Made by a program: the position numbers and the translations under genes. Source: Acidobacteriota bacterium (GTDB taxonomy: Bacteria > Acidobacteriota > Terriglobia > Acidiferrales > UBA7541). Taken from it: a stretch of DNA of 64,000 nucleotides. The stretch covers positions 310,001 through 374,000 of the forward strand of contig JABCYZ010000002.1 in the NCBI GenBank assembly GCA_013289955.1. Reading direction: 5' to 3'. Below are positions 36,201-44,356 of this stretch, one piece after another. Below the pieces are notes generated by a model. The model had not been told where the DNA came from. It did not search any database and was given only the letters and a program-made list of their open reading frames with translations. Position 1 is the first letter of the stretch; every line of letters begins with the position of its first letter.

Positions 36201-36403
36201 TGATTATCGGCATGATCCCGATGGCCATCGGCCTCGGCGAAGGCGGAGAACAGAACGCGCCGCTGGGCCGCGCCGTGATCGGCGGACTCATTTTCGCAAC
36301 GTTCGCAACGCTCTTTTTTGTCCCTTGCGTTTTTTCGATGATTCACGGCCGGCGCGAGCGCAGAAAGCAGCCTGGCCAATCACCATCCCCTGCACTAGCC
36401 TGA
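33212..36403 (+). CDS. RND-family efflux pump, inner membrane subunit
   Basis: 1063-residue proton-driven exporter. The AcrB-like layout is present: helix 1 at about 10-28, a large periplasmic loop, helices 2-6, a second loop and helices 8-12. The paired acidic residues of helix 4 are seen in ILVDDATVEIEN, and the RND-typical PSLTGAIMCMGV is near the end. The motif around TDIFPEINIPV suits the HAE group or a related multidrug pump rather than a clear metal pump. The adaptor gene follows after 38 nt, then the outer membrane gene. Confidence 0.93.
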   Translation: MWIVRLALARPYTFVVLALVIILLTPVVLLRTPTDIFPEINIPVITLVWTYTGLEPQEMEQRITSNSERSVTTLVNDVEHIESQSLNGIAVVKIYFQPTANVQVALAQTTAIAQTILKSLPPGTTPPLVAIFSASTVPVIQIGLTSDSLSEQQLFDFGNNFIRTQLATVQGAALPFPYGGKQRTISVDIDSASLQSKGLSPVDIVNAVNAQNLILPTGTVKLGSLEYLVEMNGSPLTVEGLNDLPIKTVNGATIYMKDVAHIRDGFTPQTNVVRVNGQRGVLMSTYKTGGASTLDIVDRVKTVLANYASSLPEGLRVSTFFDQSVFVRASIQGVLREALIAACLTAVMILVFLGNWKSTLIIAVSIPLSILVSILMLSALGETINIMTLGGLALAVGILVDDATVEIENINRNLAMGKETIQAILDGAQQIAVPAFVSTLCICIVFLPMFFLSGVAKFLFVPLAEAVSFAMLASYGWSRTIVPTMAMYLLSSADEYKPEEHVGEKQGFFRRYQQKFEHGFENFREGYRRGLASVLDWPKLFGACFLIFCILSIGLVALLGRDFFPKVDAGQIRLHFRARTGLRIEETARLADQVDEVIRETIPPKELQTVLDNIGVPYSGINLSYSNSGTFGTSDAEILVQLKEERGKPTSVYINELREKLPQRFPGTQFFFQPADIVTQILNFGTPAPIDVAVTGANQRGNYVVAEKLANEFRHIPGAVDVHVQQALDEPTLHMDVDRTRAQSVGLQAKDVAGNLLVSLSSSFQTSPAFWLDPKNGVSYNVAVQTPQYRVDSYQALQNTPVTGTAPGIPPQIIGNLVNTTNTARQAEISHYNVQPMINVYAAVDGRDLGGVSDEVLKRVAAIKNELPRGSHIEVRGQVQTMRSSFRGLGFGLIGAIILAYLLIVVNFQSWLDPFIIITALPGALAGICWILLLTHTTLSVPSLTGAIMCMGVATANSILMVSFAREQMSEGKSAREAALQAGFVRMRPVLMTALAMIIGMIPMAIGLGEGGEQNAPLGRAVIGGLIFATFATLFFVPCVFSMIHGRRERRKQPGQSPSPALA

Positions 36404-36441
36404 GTGGAAAAGAACGAGTGGAAAGAGCGGAGTACCGGAAA

Positions 36442-37704
36442 ATGAAAGAAGACGGATCACAGATGGAACCCGCAAGAGCAGGGCAACCGCCCGAGAAAGG
36501 CACGCGGCTCTTCACGTACCTAATTCTCGGCGTAATTGTCCTGGTGATCTTGGGCGCATTTACCTTGTTCCAGCGCCGGGCGCAATACCACGCACTGGCC
36601 GAAAACACGGAAGCGCTGGCCATTCCTACCGTAGCAGTTACCCATCCGACGGCGGAGGTCGCTCAAGAAGATCTCGTCCTGCCAGGTACGCTCATGGCCT
36701 ATGTGGAATCGCCTATCTATGCGCGGACAAACGGCTACCTGCAGAAGTGGTACCACGATATCGGAACGCGCGTGCCAAAGGGCGAGCTATTGGCTGATAT
36801 TGATACGCCCGAAGTCGATCAACAACTTTCGCAGGCGCGCGCCGACCTGAACACTGCCCAGGCCAATGCAAACCTCTCCAAGATTACTGCCACTCGTTAT
36901 GAGGATCTGATCAAAACCGACGGCGTGTCCAAACAGGAAGTCGATAACGCCGTCGGCGACTATGCAGCGAAGGCGGCGACCGTCCAGTCTTTTGCAGCGA
37001 ATCTGCGGCGGCTTGAAGAACTGGAATCCTTCAAACATGTTTACGCTCCGTTCAGCGGTGTCCTCACTCGGCGCAACATAGATATTGGAACGCTGATCAA
37101 CGCCGGCAATGGCGGCGCACAGCAGGAGCTTTTTACGCTGGCGCAGACAGACCCCATTCGTGTTTACGTCAGCGTGCCGGAGATGTACTCCTCGACGGTC
37201 CGCAACGGACTCGAGGCTTTTCTTGAGCTAACGCAATATCCAGGTCAGCGCTTTCAGGGAAAAGTGGTGCGCACCGCGGAAGCCATCGATCCCAACTCAA
37301 GAACACTTTTGACGGAAGTGGACGTGCCCAACAAAAGCGCCCAGCTTTTCCCGGGCGGTTACGCGCAAGTCCACCTGCAGGTGAAGGTCGCGGCTTCGCG
37401 CGTGCAAGTGCCCGTGAATGCGCTGCTCTTCCGCGCCGAGGGTTTGCGCGCCGTGGTCGTGGATGCGAATCACAAAACACACCTCCGCCAATTGACCATC
37501 GGGCGCGATTACGGAACCACACTTGAGGTCTTGCAAGGCCTTGAGCCCTCCGACTGGATCGTCCTGAATCCGGCGGACTCTCTCGATGAAGGTCAAGACG
37601 TGCGCGTGAAACAAGTTGCGCAAGCAGACGCCGCTGGAACCCCGGCGCCGGCGCCTCCATCCAAAGCCCCGAGCACGAGCGGAACTTCCGGAGCAAAGCA
37701 TTAA
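36442..37704 (+). CDS. RND efflux periplasmic adaptor (membrane fusion protein)
   Basis: 420 residues: one N-terminal membrane anchor (about 22-42), barrel-sandwich halves with GTLMAYVESPIYART and FSGVLTRRNID, an alpha-helical hairpin (about 125-195), and a C-terminal beta-barrel region. It links the pump at 33212 to the outer membrane protein. The open frame starts earlier (36325) inside the pump gene; ATG 36442 is chosen, Met at 36463 is also possible. The stop TAA shares its last base with the next ATG. Confidence 0.92.
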   Translation: MKEDGSQMEPARAGQPPEKGTRLFTYLILGVIVLVILGAFTLFQRRAQYHALAENTEALAIPTVAVTHPTAEVAQEDLVLPGTLMAYVESPIYARTNGYLQKWYHDIGTRVPKGELLADIDTPEVDQQLSQARADLNTAQANANLSKITATRYEDLIKTDGVSKQEVDNAVGDYAAKAATVQSFAANLRRLEELESFKHVYAPFSGVLTRRNIDIGTLINAGNGGAQQELFTLAQTDPIRVYVSVPEMYSSTVRNGLEAFLELTQYPGQRFQGKVVRTAEAIDPNSRTLLTEVDVPNKSAQLFPGGYAQVHLQVKVAASRVQVPVNALLFRAEGLRAVVVDANHKTHLRQLTIGRDYGTTLEVLQGLEPSDWIVLNPADSLDEGQDVRVKQVAQADAAGTPAPAPPSKAPSTSGTSGAKH

Positions 37705-39191
37705 TGGAAATGCCTCAGAAGAGATTTTTCCTGCCTTTTCTGTCCGCGGCCGGTTGCGTTTTGCTCCTCGCAGGATGCACGGTTGGACCCAATTACGTAC
37801 GCGCGACCGCGCCAGCAACGGCCAAGTGGGACGTTTCCGAGCCCTGGCGGCAGAGCGACCCCAAGGACGCTGTCCCGAAAGGCGAATGGTGGGTGGTTTT
37901 TCACGATGACGAACTCAGCGGCCTCGAAAAGGACGCCCTCGGTGCAAACCAGACTCTGCAAGCGGCCGTAGGAAATTACAACCAGGCACGCGCCGCCGCT
38001 GCCGTCCAGATCGCAACGCTCTTTCCGACCTTTGGCACCACTCCCAACGCCTATCGGCAGCGGCTTTCGGGCAACCGTCCGCCAAGCGGCGCAGTACCGC
38101 CGCTGCAACCCGTGACGCAAAACTCGATCACGCTGCCTTTCAATGCGGGTTATGAAGTCGATTTGTTCGGCCAGCGGCGGCGAACGATTGAATCCGCGGA
38201 AGCCTCCTATCAAGCGAGCGCGGCGAATCTCGAGAATGTCCGGCTGGTAATCACGGCCGAACTGGCAGGAGACTACTTCACGCTTCGGCAACTCGATTCC
38301 GAGCTGGGCATTCTGAATCGCACTGTCGACACGCTGAAGCGCGGCCTGGAGCTCGTCGATTCGCGCCACAAGGGCGGCGTCGCATCGGGACTGGACGTTG
38401 CGCAGGAAGAGACACTTCTCGAGACCACGCGCACGCAAGCCACGCTCCTCTTGCAACAGCGAAAACAGTTTGAAGACGCTATTGCCGTGCTGGTCGGCAA
38501 AGCCGCGCCGGATTTTCACATTCCGAACAGAGAACTGAAGGCCGAGCCGCCCCCGATTGACCTGGGGCTCCCTTCGGACTTGCTCGAGAGGCGCCCCGAC
38601 ATCGCCCAAGCCGAGCGTCAGATGGCCTCTGCCAACGCGCAGATCGGAGTTGCCAAAGCGGCGTACTATCCTTCGCTGAATCTTTTTGCAAATGGCGGCT
38701 GGCAGGCCGCCGACATCGTGAAACTGGCTAACGTTTCCAGCATATTCTGGGCATTCGGCGCAAACGTAGCCGAAAGCATCTTTACCGGCGGGGCGCGCCG
38801 CGCCCAGGTGGAGTTTGCCAAATCCGGATACGATATAAACGTGGCGAATTACCGGCAGTCTGTGCTGACTGCCTTTCAGGAAGTGCAAGACGATGTGACG
38901 GGACTCACGGTGCTCGAGCAGGCGCGCGACACGCAGCAACTTGCCGTGGACGCCGCGCGCCGCACTCTCGACCTTTCCCTCGATCGCTATAGGGGCGGCC
39001 TGGTCAGTTACCTGGATGTCGTCACCGCGCAACAAAACTTGCTGATCAACGAGCAGGAAGCCGCCGTCATTCAGGGCCAGCGCCTGGTTACCAGCGTACT
39101 TCTGGTCAAAGCGCTCGGGGGCGGTTGGGATGCCACCAGCCTCGCGGCGGTCCAAGTCAAACCCAAGCTGAAGGACGTGGTCGCGCCCTGA
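37704..39191 (+). CDS. NodT-family outer membrane efflux lipoprotein
   Basis: 495 residues with a lipoprotein signal peptide: hydrophobic segment then LLAGC, giving a lipidated Cys at about residue 25, followed by TVGPNYVRA, typical of OprM/NodT. The body has two outer membrane efflux repeats with long helices and the conserved LLERRPDIAQAE in the middle. It completes the tripartite RND pump; TAATG overlap with the adaptor shows coupling. Confidence 0.93.
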   Translation: MEMPQKRFFLPFLSAAGCVLLLAGCTVGPNYVRATAPATAKWDVSEPWRQSDPKDAVPKGEWWVVFHDDELSGLEKDALGANQTLQAAVGNYNQARAAAAVQIATLFPTFGTTPNAYRQRLSGNRPPSGAVPPLQPVTQNSITLPFNAGYEVDLFGQRRRTIESAEASYQASAANLENVRLVITAELAGDYFTLRQLDSELGILNRTVDTLKRGLELVDSRHKGGVASGLDVAQEETLLETTRTQATLLLQQRKQFEDAIAVLVGKAAPDFHIPNRELKAEPPPIDLGLPSDLLERRPDIAQAERQMASANAQIGVAKAAYYPSLNLFANGGWQAADIVKLANVSSIFWAFGANVAESIFTGGARRAQVEFAKSGYDINVANYRQSVLTAFQEVQDDVTGLTVLEQARDTQQLAVDAARRTLDLSLDRYRGGLVSYLDVVTAQQNLLINEQEAAVIQGQRLVTSVLLVKALGGGWDATSLAAVQVKPKLKDVVAP

Positions 39192-39207
39192 TGTTGTCCG
39201 CCTCGCC

Positions 39208-39534
39208 CTAGATCGTTGCTGCCATTGCCTTCTTGATTTCCCCGATGCGCGCTTTGTCTCGCTTACAGAACGTCCACGGTCGGATGCCTTTCCGGCGGAC
39301 CAGGCCGGCCTGCTCGAGGAGCCTCATGTGTCTAACGGCAGTGGGCTGGCTGACGCGCAGCTTCCCGGAGAGAGACACGCCACAAAGGCCGTCCCTGACG
39401 AGGTCGCCGAAAAAACCTGCAGCGGAGAATGCTTCCGCGGACTCTCCAGCCAGACGAGAGTTTCCAACCGTCCCGCGCTCGAAAACGGGGCGGCCGCACG
39501 TTCGACATTCATATAGACAATTAGCCAACTCCAA
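39208..39534 (-). CDS. ArsR-like winged-helix regulator, start uncertain
   Basis: The C-terminal 60 residues have a clear ArsR-type helix-turn-helix (LRVSQPTAVRHMRLLEQAGLV) and wing, ending in WTFCKRDKARIGEIKKAM. The N-terminal part is unusual: it carries CRTCG near the start and lacks the expected DPTR segment. No ATG or GTG fits; TTG 39534 is the nearest start, and the frame runs open to 39846 antisense to the dehydratase. Either a divergent subfamily or a damaged gene. It is divergent from the dehydratase gene and may regulate it. Confidence 0.5.
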   Translation of the reverse strand: MELANCLYECRTCGRPVFERGTVGNSRLAGESAEAFSAAGFFGDLVRDGLCGVSLSGKLRVSQPTAVRHMRLLEQAGLVRRKGIRPWTFCKRDKARIGEIKKAMAATI

Positions 39535-39640
39535 AAGTATAGTAGCATGAGAAACGGCACGAACACATGGCCCTTGCTCCGCTTGGTAGCTTCTCGGCCC
39601 CTGGATTCGGCCGGCCTCGCGCGCCGAAAAAACAAAACCA

Positions 39641-40660
39641 ATGGTAAACAGCTTGATTGGCCAGGAACGCATTGCCACAACAGAAAAAATTATCCGGCCG
39701 CACGTCCGCTGGACGCCCATCCTCGAAGCGGAGGGCCGCGACTTCGGCTTGGAACCTGTTCCTCTGGTCTTCAAGCTCGAATTGCTCCAGCATTCTGGCT
39801 CCTTCAAAACGCGCGGCGCATTTGCGAATTTGCTTCTGCGTGACATCCCGCAAGCCGGGGTGGTGGCGGCTTCGGGCGGAAATCACGGCGCGGCCGTGGC
39901 TTTTGCCGCGATGAAACTGGGAGTGCCCGCCAAGATTTTTGTTCCGACCGTTGCTTCGCCGGAGAAAATCGAGCGTATCCGCGGGTATGGCGCGGATCTC
40001 GTGGTAACTGGCGAGCTCTACGCGGAGGCGCTCGCGGCCAGCGAGCGATGGGCCGCCGAGTCTGGCGCGCTCACGGTGCACGCGTACGATCAACCCGAGA
40101 CGCTGCTCGGCCAAGGCACGGTGGGCCTTGAATTCGAGCAACAGTGTCCCGATCTCGATTCTCTGCTCGTTGCTGTCGGCGGTGGCGGCCTCATCGGCGG
40201 CGTCTCCTCATGGTATGCCAATCGCGTCAAGATAATTGGCATTGAGCCCGAAGCCGCGCCCACATTGCATAACGCGCTCGAAGCCGGACATCCCGTCGAC
40301 AGCCCAGCGGGAGGAATTGCCGCCGACTCTCTCGCTCCCAAACGAGTGGGCGAACTGATGTTTCCCATCGCGCAGAAATTCGTCCGTGGTGTGACTCTCG
40401 TCACCGATGAAGCCATTCGACAGGCCCAGCAAGCCCTCTGGAAAGTTCTGCGCATCGTTGCAGAACCTGGCGGCGCCGCTGCCTTCGCGGCACTGTTGTC
40501 CGGCCGCTACAAACCGCAGCCCGGCGAACGCGTGGGCGTCCTCGTCTGCGGTGGAAATACCGCTGCCGCTGATTTCGTCCGGAACAGCGGCGCCAGAACA
40601 AACGACCACCCTCCGCGCGCTGTCACCAAGAGTTCATCCCCATCCATTCAAGGAGATTGA
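39641..40660 (+). CDS. PLP-dependent threonine/serine dehydratase-like enzyme
   Basis: 339-residue fold-type II PLP enzyme. The cofactor Lys56 is in HSGSFKTRGA, the substrate loop is ASGGNHG, and the phosphate-binding loop is VGGGGLIGG. It matches the threonine dehydratase family without the C-terminal ACT regulatory domain of the biosynthetic IlvA, so it is closer to catabolic or promiscuous dehydratases. Expected reaction: L-Thr or L-Ser to 2-oxoacid and ammonia through a reactive enamine. The Rid-family gene follows after 1 nt. Confidence 0.88.
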   Translation: MVNSLIGQERIATTEKIIRPHVRWTPILEAEGRDFGLEPVPLVFKLELLQHSGSFKTRGAFANLLLRDIPQAGVVAASGGNHGAAVAFAAMKLGVPAKIFVPTVASPEKIERIRGYGADLVVTGELYAEALAASERWAAESGALTVHAYDQPETLLGQGTVGLEFEQQCPDLDSLLVAVGGGGLIGGVSSWYANRVKIIGIEPEAAPTLHNALEAGHPVDSPAGGIAADSLAPKRVGELMFPIAQKFVRGVTLVTDEAIRQAQQALWKVLRIVAEPGGAAAFAALLSGRYKPQPGERVGVLVCGGNTAAADFVRNSGARTNDHPPRAVTKSSSPSIQGD

Positions 40661-40661
40661 G

Positions 40662-41117
40662 ATGTCCGTTTACGACAAGTTGAGCGCTTTGGAAATTTCT
40701 CTTTCGCCGGTCGCGCCGCCAGCCGCGGCATTTTTGCCTTTTGTGCGCACGGGAAATTTAATCTTTGTCTCCGGGCACATCGCCAAGAAAGACGGCCAGC
40801 CCTGGACGGGGAAACTCGGTGCGGATCTCACTACCGCCGAGGGCAAAGAAGCAGCCCGAGGCGTGGCGATCCAGTTGCTGGGGACGCTCGATGCCGCGAC
40901 GGGGGATTTAAACAGAATCTCACGCATCGTCAAGCTGATGGTGCTGGTGAACAGCGCCACGACCTTCACCGAGCAGCACTTCGTGGCCAACGGCGCTTCC
41001 GAACTTCTCGGCAAAGTCTTCGGCGATCTCGGCAAGCATGCGCGAAGCGCCTTCGGTGTTGCCCAAATCCCGCTTGGCGCCTGCGTCGAAATTGAGCTGA
41101 TTGCTGAGCTGCGCTAA
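40662..41117 (+). CDS. Rid-family (YjgF/YER057c/UK114) protein
   Basis: 151 residues, longer than classical RidA (about 128). Rid proteins hydrolyse enamine or imine intermediates made by PLP dehydratases, so pairing with the gene just upstream makes sense. The family core is clear in FVSGHIAKKDGQ and CVEIELIAEL. At the position of E. coli RidA Arg105 (in ARLP) this protein has Gln135 (AQIP), so it is probably not an archetypal imine deaminase. AAGGAGAT lies about 7 nt before ATG 40662. Confidence 0.85.
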   Translation: MSVYDKLSALEISLSPVAPPAAAFLPFVRTGNLIFVSGHIAKKDGQPWTGKLGADLTTAEGKEAARGVAIQLLGTLDAATGDLNRISRIVKLMVLVNSATTFTEQHFVANGASELLGKVFGDLGKHARSAFGVAQIPLGACVEIELIAELR

Positions 41118-41187
41118 GATCCCACACTCGCAGTCAACGCCCCCGGGGACAATCAGCGCGCCGCTCATTGGGCGCTGATTCCTCCCC

Positions 41188-41216
41188 TTGACAATTCGCT
41201 CTTCTTTTCATATAGG
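41188..41216 (+). promoter_or_regulatory. Sigma-70 promoter of the PadR operon
   Basis: TTGACA (41188-41193), exact 17-nt spacer, TATAGG (41211-41216). Strong match to the housekeeping consensus. Confidence 0.75.
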
Positions 41217-41248
41217 TAGAACTTCTAGGCTTAAGAGTAGAACTTCTA
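41217..41248 (+). promoter_or_regulatory. Two tandem PadR operator sites
   Basis: The 11-bp palindrome TAGAACTTCTA occurs at 41217-41227 and again at 41238-41248, start to start 21 bp (two helical turns). The first site directly abuts the -10 box and both lie before the PadR start codon. This is the geometry of an autorepressor operator. Confidence 0.75.
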
Positions 41249-41257
41249 GGTATCCAC

Positions 41258-41593
41258 ATGGCTCAAGAAAAATCAGAGTTCCTCAAAGGGACTCTCGACA
41301 TGCTGGTCCTCAAAGTCGTCGCGCTCGGCCCCATCCACGGCTACGCCATCTCTCAGCGCATCCAGCAAATCTCGAAGGAATTCTTTCAAGTTCCTCAGGG
41401 CTCACTCTACCCCGCCCTGCACCGTCTCGAAGACCGCGGCTGGCTCAGCGCCGATTGGCGCGAATCGGAAACCGGGCGCGACGCAAAGTTTTATACGCTA
41501 ACCAGAAAAGGTAGGAAACAATTGGAGACCGAGCTCGTCTATTGGGAGCGGCTCTCCGATGCTGTGGCTCTGATCCTGCGAGCCGCCGAATAG
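41258..41593 (+). CDS. PadR-family transcriptional regulator
   Basis: 111 residues with the PadR winged helix: KGTLDMLVLKVVAL, HGYAISQRI, QGSLYPALHRLEDRGWL, followed by the wing and a C-terminal dimerisation helix. Usually a repressor of adjacent transporter genes. The ADOP permease gene follows after 11 nt, and the operator-promoter lies just upstream. Confidence 0.93.
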   Translation: MAQEKSEFLKGTLDMLVLKVVALGPIHGYAISQRIQQISKEFFQVPQGSLYPALHRLEDRGWLSADWRESETGRDAKFYTLTRKGRKQLETELVYWERLSDAVALILRAAE

Positions 41594-41604
41594 GAGGTGC
41601 CTCC

Positions 41605-44250
41605 ATGCACTGGCTCCGCCGTCTCTTCCGCAAGGAACAATCCGAGAAACAACTCGACGCCGAGCTGCGTTTCCACATCGAGCGCCAGATCGCCGACAAC
41701 TTCGCCAAAGGCATGGCGCCCGAAGAAGCCCGCCGCCGCGCCCAACTCGATTTCGGCGGCCTCGAACCCATCAAGCAAGAAATTCGCGAATCGCGGCGCG
41801 GCCATCTGCTTGAAGCTCTCTTCCAGGACTTGCGCTACGCTTCCCGCTTGTTGCGGCAGAATCTCGGCTTCACTATCGCAGCGGCCATCACGCTGGCTCT
41901 CGGCATCGGCGCGAACACCGCCATTTTCAGCATCGTCAACGCCGTCATTCTCCGCCCGCTTCCCTACAAGGATTCCGCCCGGATGGTTTCCTTGTCCACG
42001 CACACCGCCATGTACCCCACTTTTTCTCTGGGGCTTTCCTGGATCGACTTTCAACAGATTCGCTCCCAGGCTTCCTCCGTCGAGCAGAGCGCTGCGTACT
42101 ATGAATCGGAGAAAACACTTACGGAAAAAGGGGCGCCGGCGATTCTGAGCCTTGCCAACGTATCCGACGGTTTTTTCGAGGAGCTAGGAGCGAGCGCTCA
42201 ACAAGGACGTTTGCTCACCGAGCGGGACACCAGGCCCGGGCAAAGCCACGTGATCGTCCTCAGTGATCCGCTCTGGCGTACCCGTTTTGGTCGGGACCCG
42301 TCCGTACTAGGCCGTTCCGTGATTCTCAACAAAGAGTCCTACACGATCGTCGGCGTCGCGAGCCGCGGATTCGATTTCCCGGAGAAAAGTGAAGCCTGGT
42401 TGCCTCTTTCTCTCTCTCCCGCCGATCAGCAGAACCACATCTTTTTCATGCTTCAGGTCCTTGCTAAACTCCGCCCGGGGCAAAAAATCAAAAAACTCCA
42501 GACACAGCTTGAGACTATCGCGCAACGCACGATGAAGGATGTTCCCGAGCTGAGCGCTGGCTACAGTTTTTCAGCCGTACCTCTTCTGGAGGACCGCGTC
42601 GGCGACACCCGCGGCGCCTACTTCATACTTCTCGGGGCGGCCACGCTCGTTCTTTTAATTTCTTGTGCGAATTTAGCGAGCCTGCTTCTCGCGCGGGGCT
42701 CCGGCCGCCAGAGAGAAATGGCGCTGCGCGCGGCGCTCGGTGCTTCGCGGGGCCGGCTGCTTCGCCAGGGTTTGGTGGAAAGCTGCCTGCTCGCGCTCAT
42801 CGGTGGAGGGCTCGGTGTTTTCCTCGCGGCGGAAGGCGTGCAGCTCTTCCGCGCGATTGCTCCAGCCAATACGCCCAGATTGCACGAAATTTCCATTGAC
42901 TCGTCGCTGTTGTGGTTTTCTCTGCTTACCTCGGTCCTCGCCGGCATTCTCTTCGGACTTGTTCCGGCTCGCCGCGCCGCACGCATGGAACCCAATGACG
43001 CTCTCAAAGAAGGCTCTGGCACAAACCTGGGAGCCGCTCGCTCCACGCGTCAGTCGCGGCTTGGCGACGCTCTTGTGACCGTGGAGGTCGCCCTGGCGTT
43101 CGTCCTGCTGGTCGGCTCCGCGCTGATGACGCTTACCGTCTCGCATCTACTTCATCAGAATCCCGGCTTCCGCACGGACCACCTGCTATCCTTTGACCTG
43201 CCCCAGCCGCCTTTTGACCTATCGGCGGATCTATCCGCCCAAGCCAAGAAACAATCAGAGCAGTTCAAGGGCATCGTCGACGAGATTCGGCTCGTTCCCG
43301 GAGTTGCTGCCGTCACCGCTTCTGACCACGGCGTCTTGTCCGGAATGACCATGATGCACGGTGGTCTCAAAGTAGACGGCGCTATTACATCCAAAGAAGA
43401 TCGTCATGCCAGCGCCCGTTACGTTTATCCCTCCTATTTCCAGATCTTGGGCATCTCTCTTGTCCGAGGCAGAGAATTTACCGAGCGCGACACTGGAGAC
43501 GCGCAAGCCGTCGTACTGGTCAACGAAGCCATGGCGCGTGAATATTGGGGTACGAACGACGTGCTCGGAAAGCGCATCAGCATGTCCACCGACGGTAAGG
43601 GCAAGCCTGTCTGGAATGAAGTCGTCGGCGTCGTCGCGGATGCTCGCGAAATTGCCCTTCGCGATGCTCCCTCGCCTGTCTACTTTCTATCGATCTTGCA
43701 GGGAGGCAACGGCTCCGTTCACCTTCTTGTACGCACCTTGACCGATCCGGAAGCGCTCCAAGCCACGATTTCGCGGCAAATCTGGTCCGCGTATCCCGAT
43801 CAACCCATCACGCATGTCACAACCATGAACGGAGCCATTTCCAAATCCATCGGAAACGAACGCTTGCGGAGCATCTTGCTCGTTGTTTTCGCGGGCATAG
43901 GCTTTGCGCTGGCTCTCGTGGGACTCTACGGCGTCATCTCCTATTCGGTGGCTCGCCGCGTTCAGGAAATCGGCATTCGCATGGCGCTCGGCGCTTCTCC
44001 TCCCAGCGTTCTGGTCATGGTCCTCCGGCAAGGACTCCTGCCAGTCTTCCTGGGCATCGGACTGGGAGCTCTGGCAGCGTTCAGCCTTGGCCGCGTGATT
44101 GCTAGCCAGCTCTATGGCGTCGAGCCGAGCGACCCGGCCACGTTCCTGGGCGCGACCGGTCTGGTTCTCCTGGTGGCCTGCATAGCGTGTTGTATCCCCG
44201 CCCGCCGCGCCATGAGAGTCGACCCCATGGTCGCCCTCCGTTATGAATGA
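41605..44250 (+). CDS. ADOP-family FtsX/MacB-like permease 1
   Basis: 881 residues of the family described as acidobacterial duplicated orphan permeases. An N-terminal cytoplasmic segment (MHWLRRLFRKEQ, then ARRRAQLDFGGLE) precedes a first membrane helix near ITLALGIGANTAIF, a MacB-type periplasmic core, three helices, a second periplasmic core and three final helices ending in a conserved FtsX domain (ARRVQEIGIRMALGA) and DPMVALRYE. No ATPase is encoded beside it, as is usual for this family. GGAGGT is 6 nt upstream. Function is unknown; export or envelope signalling is inferred from MacB homology. Confidence 0.88.
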   Translation: MHWLRRLFRKEQSEKQLDAELRFHIERQIADNFAKGMAPEEARRRAQLDFGGLEPIKQEIRESRRGHLLEALFQDLRYASRLLRQNLGFTIAAAITLALGIGANTAIFSIVNAVILRPLPYKDSARMVSLSTHTAMYPTFSLGLSWIDFQQIRSQASSVEQSAAYYESEKTLTEKGAPAILSLANVSDGFFEELGASAQQGRLLTERDTRPGQSHVIVLSDPLWRTRFGRDPSVLGRSVILNKESYTIVGVASRGFDFPEKSEAWLPLSLSPADQQNHIFFMLQVLAKLRPGQKIKKLQTQLETIAQRTMKDVPELSAGYSFSAVPLLEDRVGDTRGAYFILLGAATLVLLISCANLASLLLARGSGRQREMALRAALGASRGRLLRQGLVESCLLALIGGGLGVFLAAEGVQLFRAIAPANTPRLHEISIDSSLLWFSLLTSVLAGILFGLVPARRAARMEPNDALKEGSGTNLGAARSTRQSRLGDALVTVEVALAFVLLVGSALMTLTVSHLLHQNPGFRTDHLLSFDLPQPPFDLSADLSAQAKKQSEQFKGIVDEIRLVPGVAAVTASDHGVLSGMTMMHGGLKVDGAITSKEDRHASARYVYPSYFQILGISLVRGREFTERDTGDAQAVVLVNEAMAREYWGTNDVLGKRISMSTDGKGKPVWNEVVGVVADAREIALRDAPSPVYFLSILQGGNGSVHLLVRTLTDPEALQATISRQIWSAYPDQPITHVTTMNGAISKSIGNERLRSILLVVFAGIGFALALVGLYGVISYSVARRVQEIGIRMALGASPPSVLVMVLRQGLLPVFLGIGLGALAAFSLGRVIASQLYGVEPSDPATFLGATGLVLLVACIACCIPARRAMRVDPMVALRYE

Positions 44251-44356
44251 ACAAGCCCACACACGCCGCCCAATTTTCCCGGAGGCACGGCTCTATCCCG
44301 AGCGCAAGCGAAGCAGGGCCGTCCTCGTCGTCCGCGCCAGAACTGGGGCCTGACCC

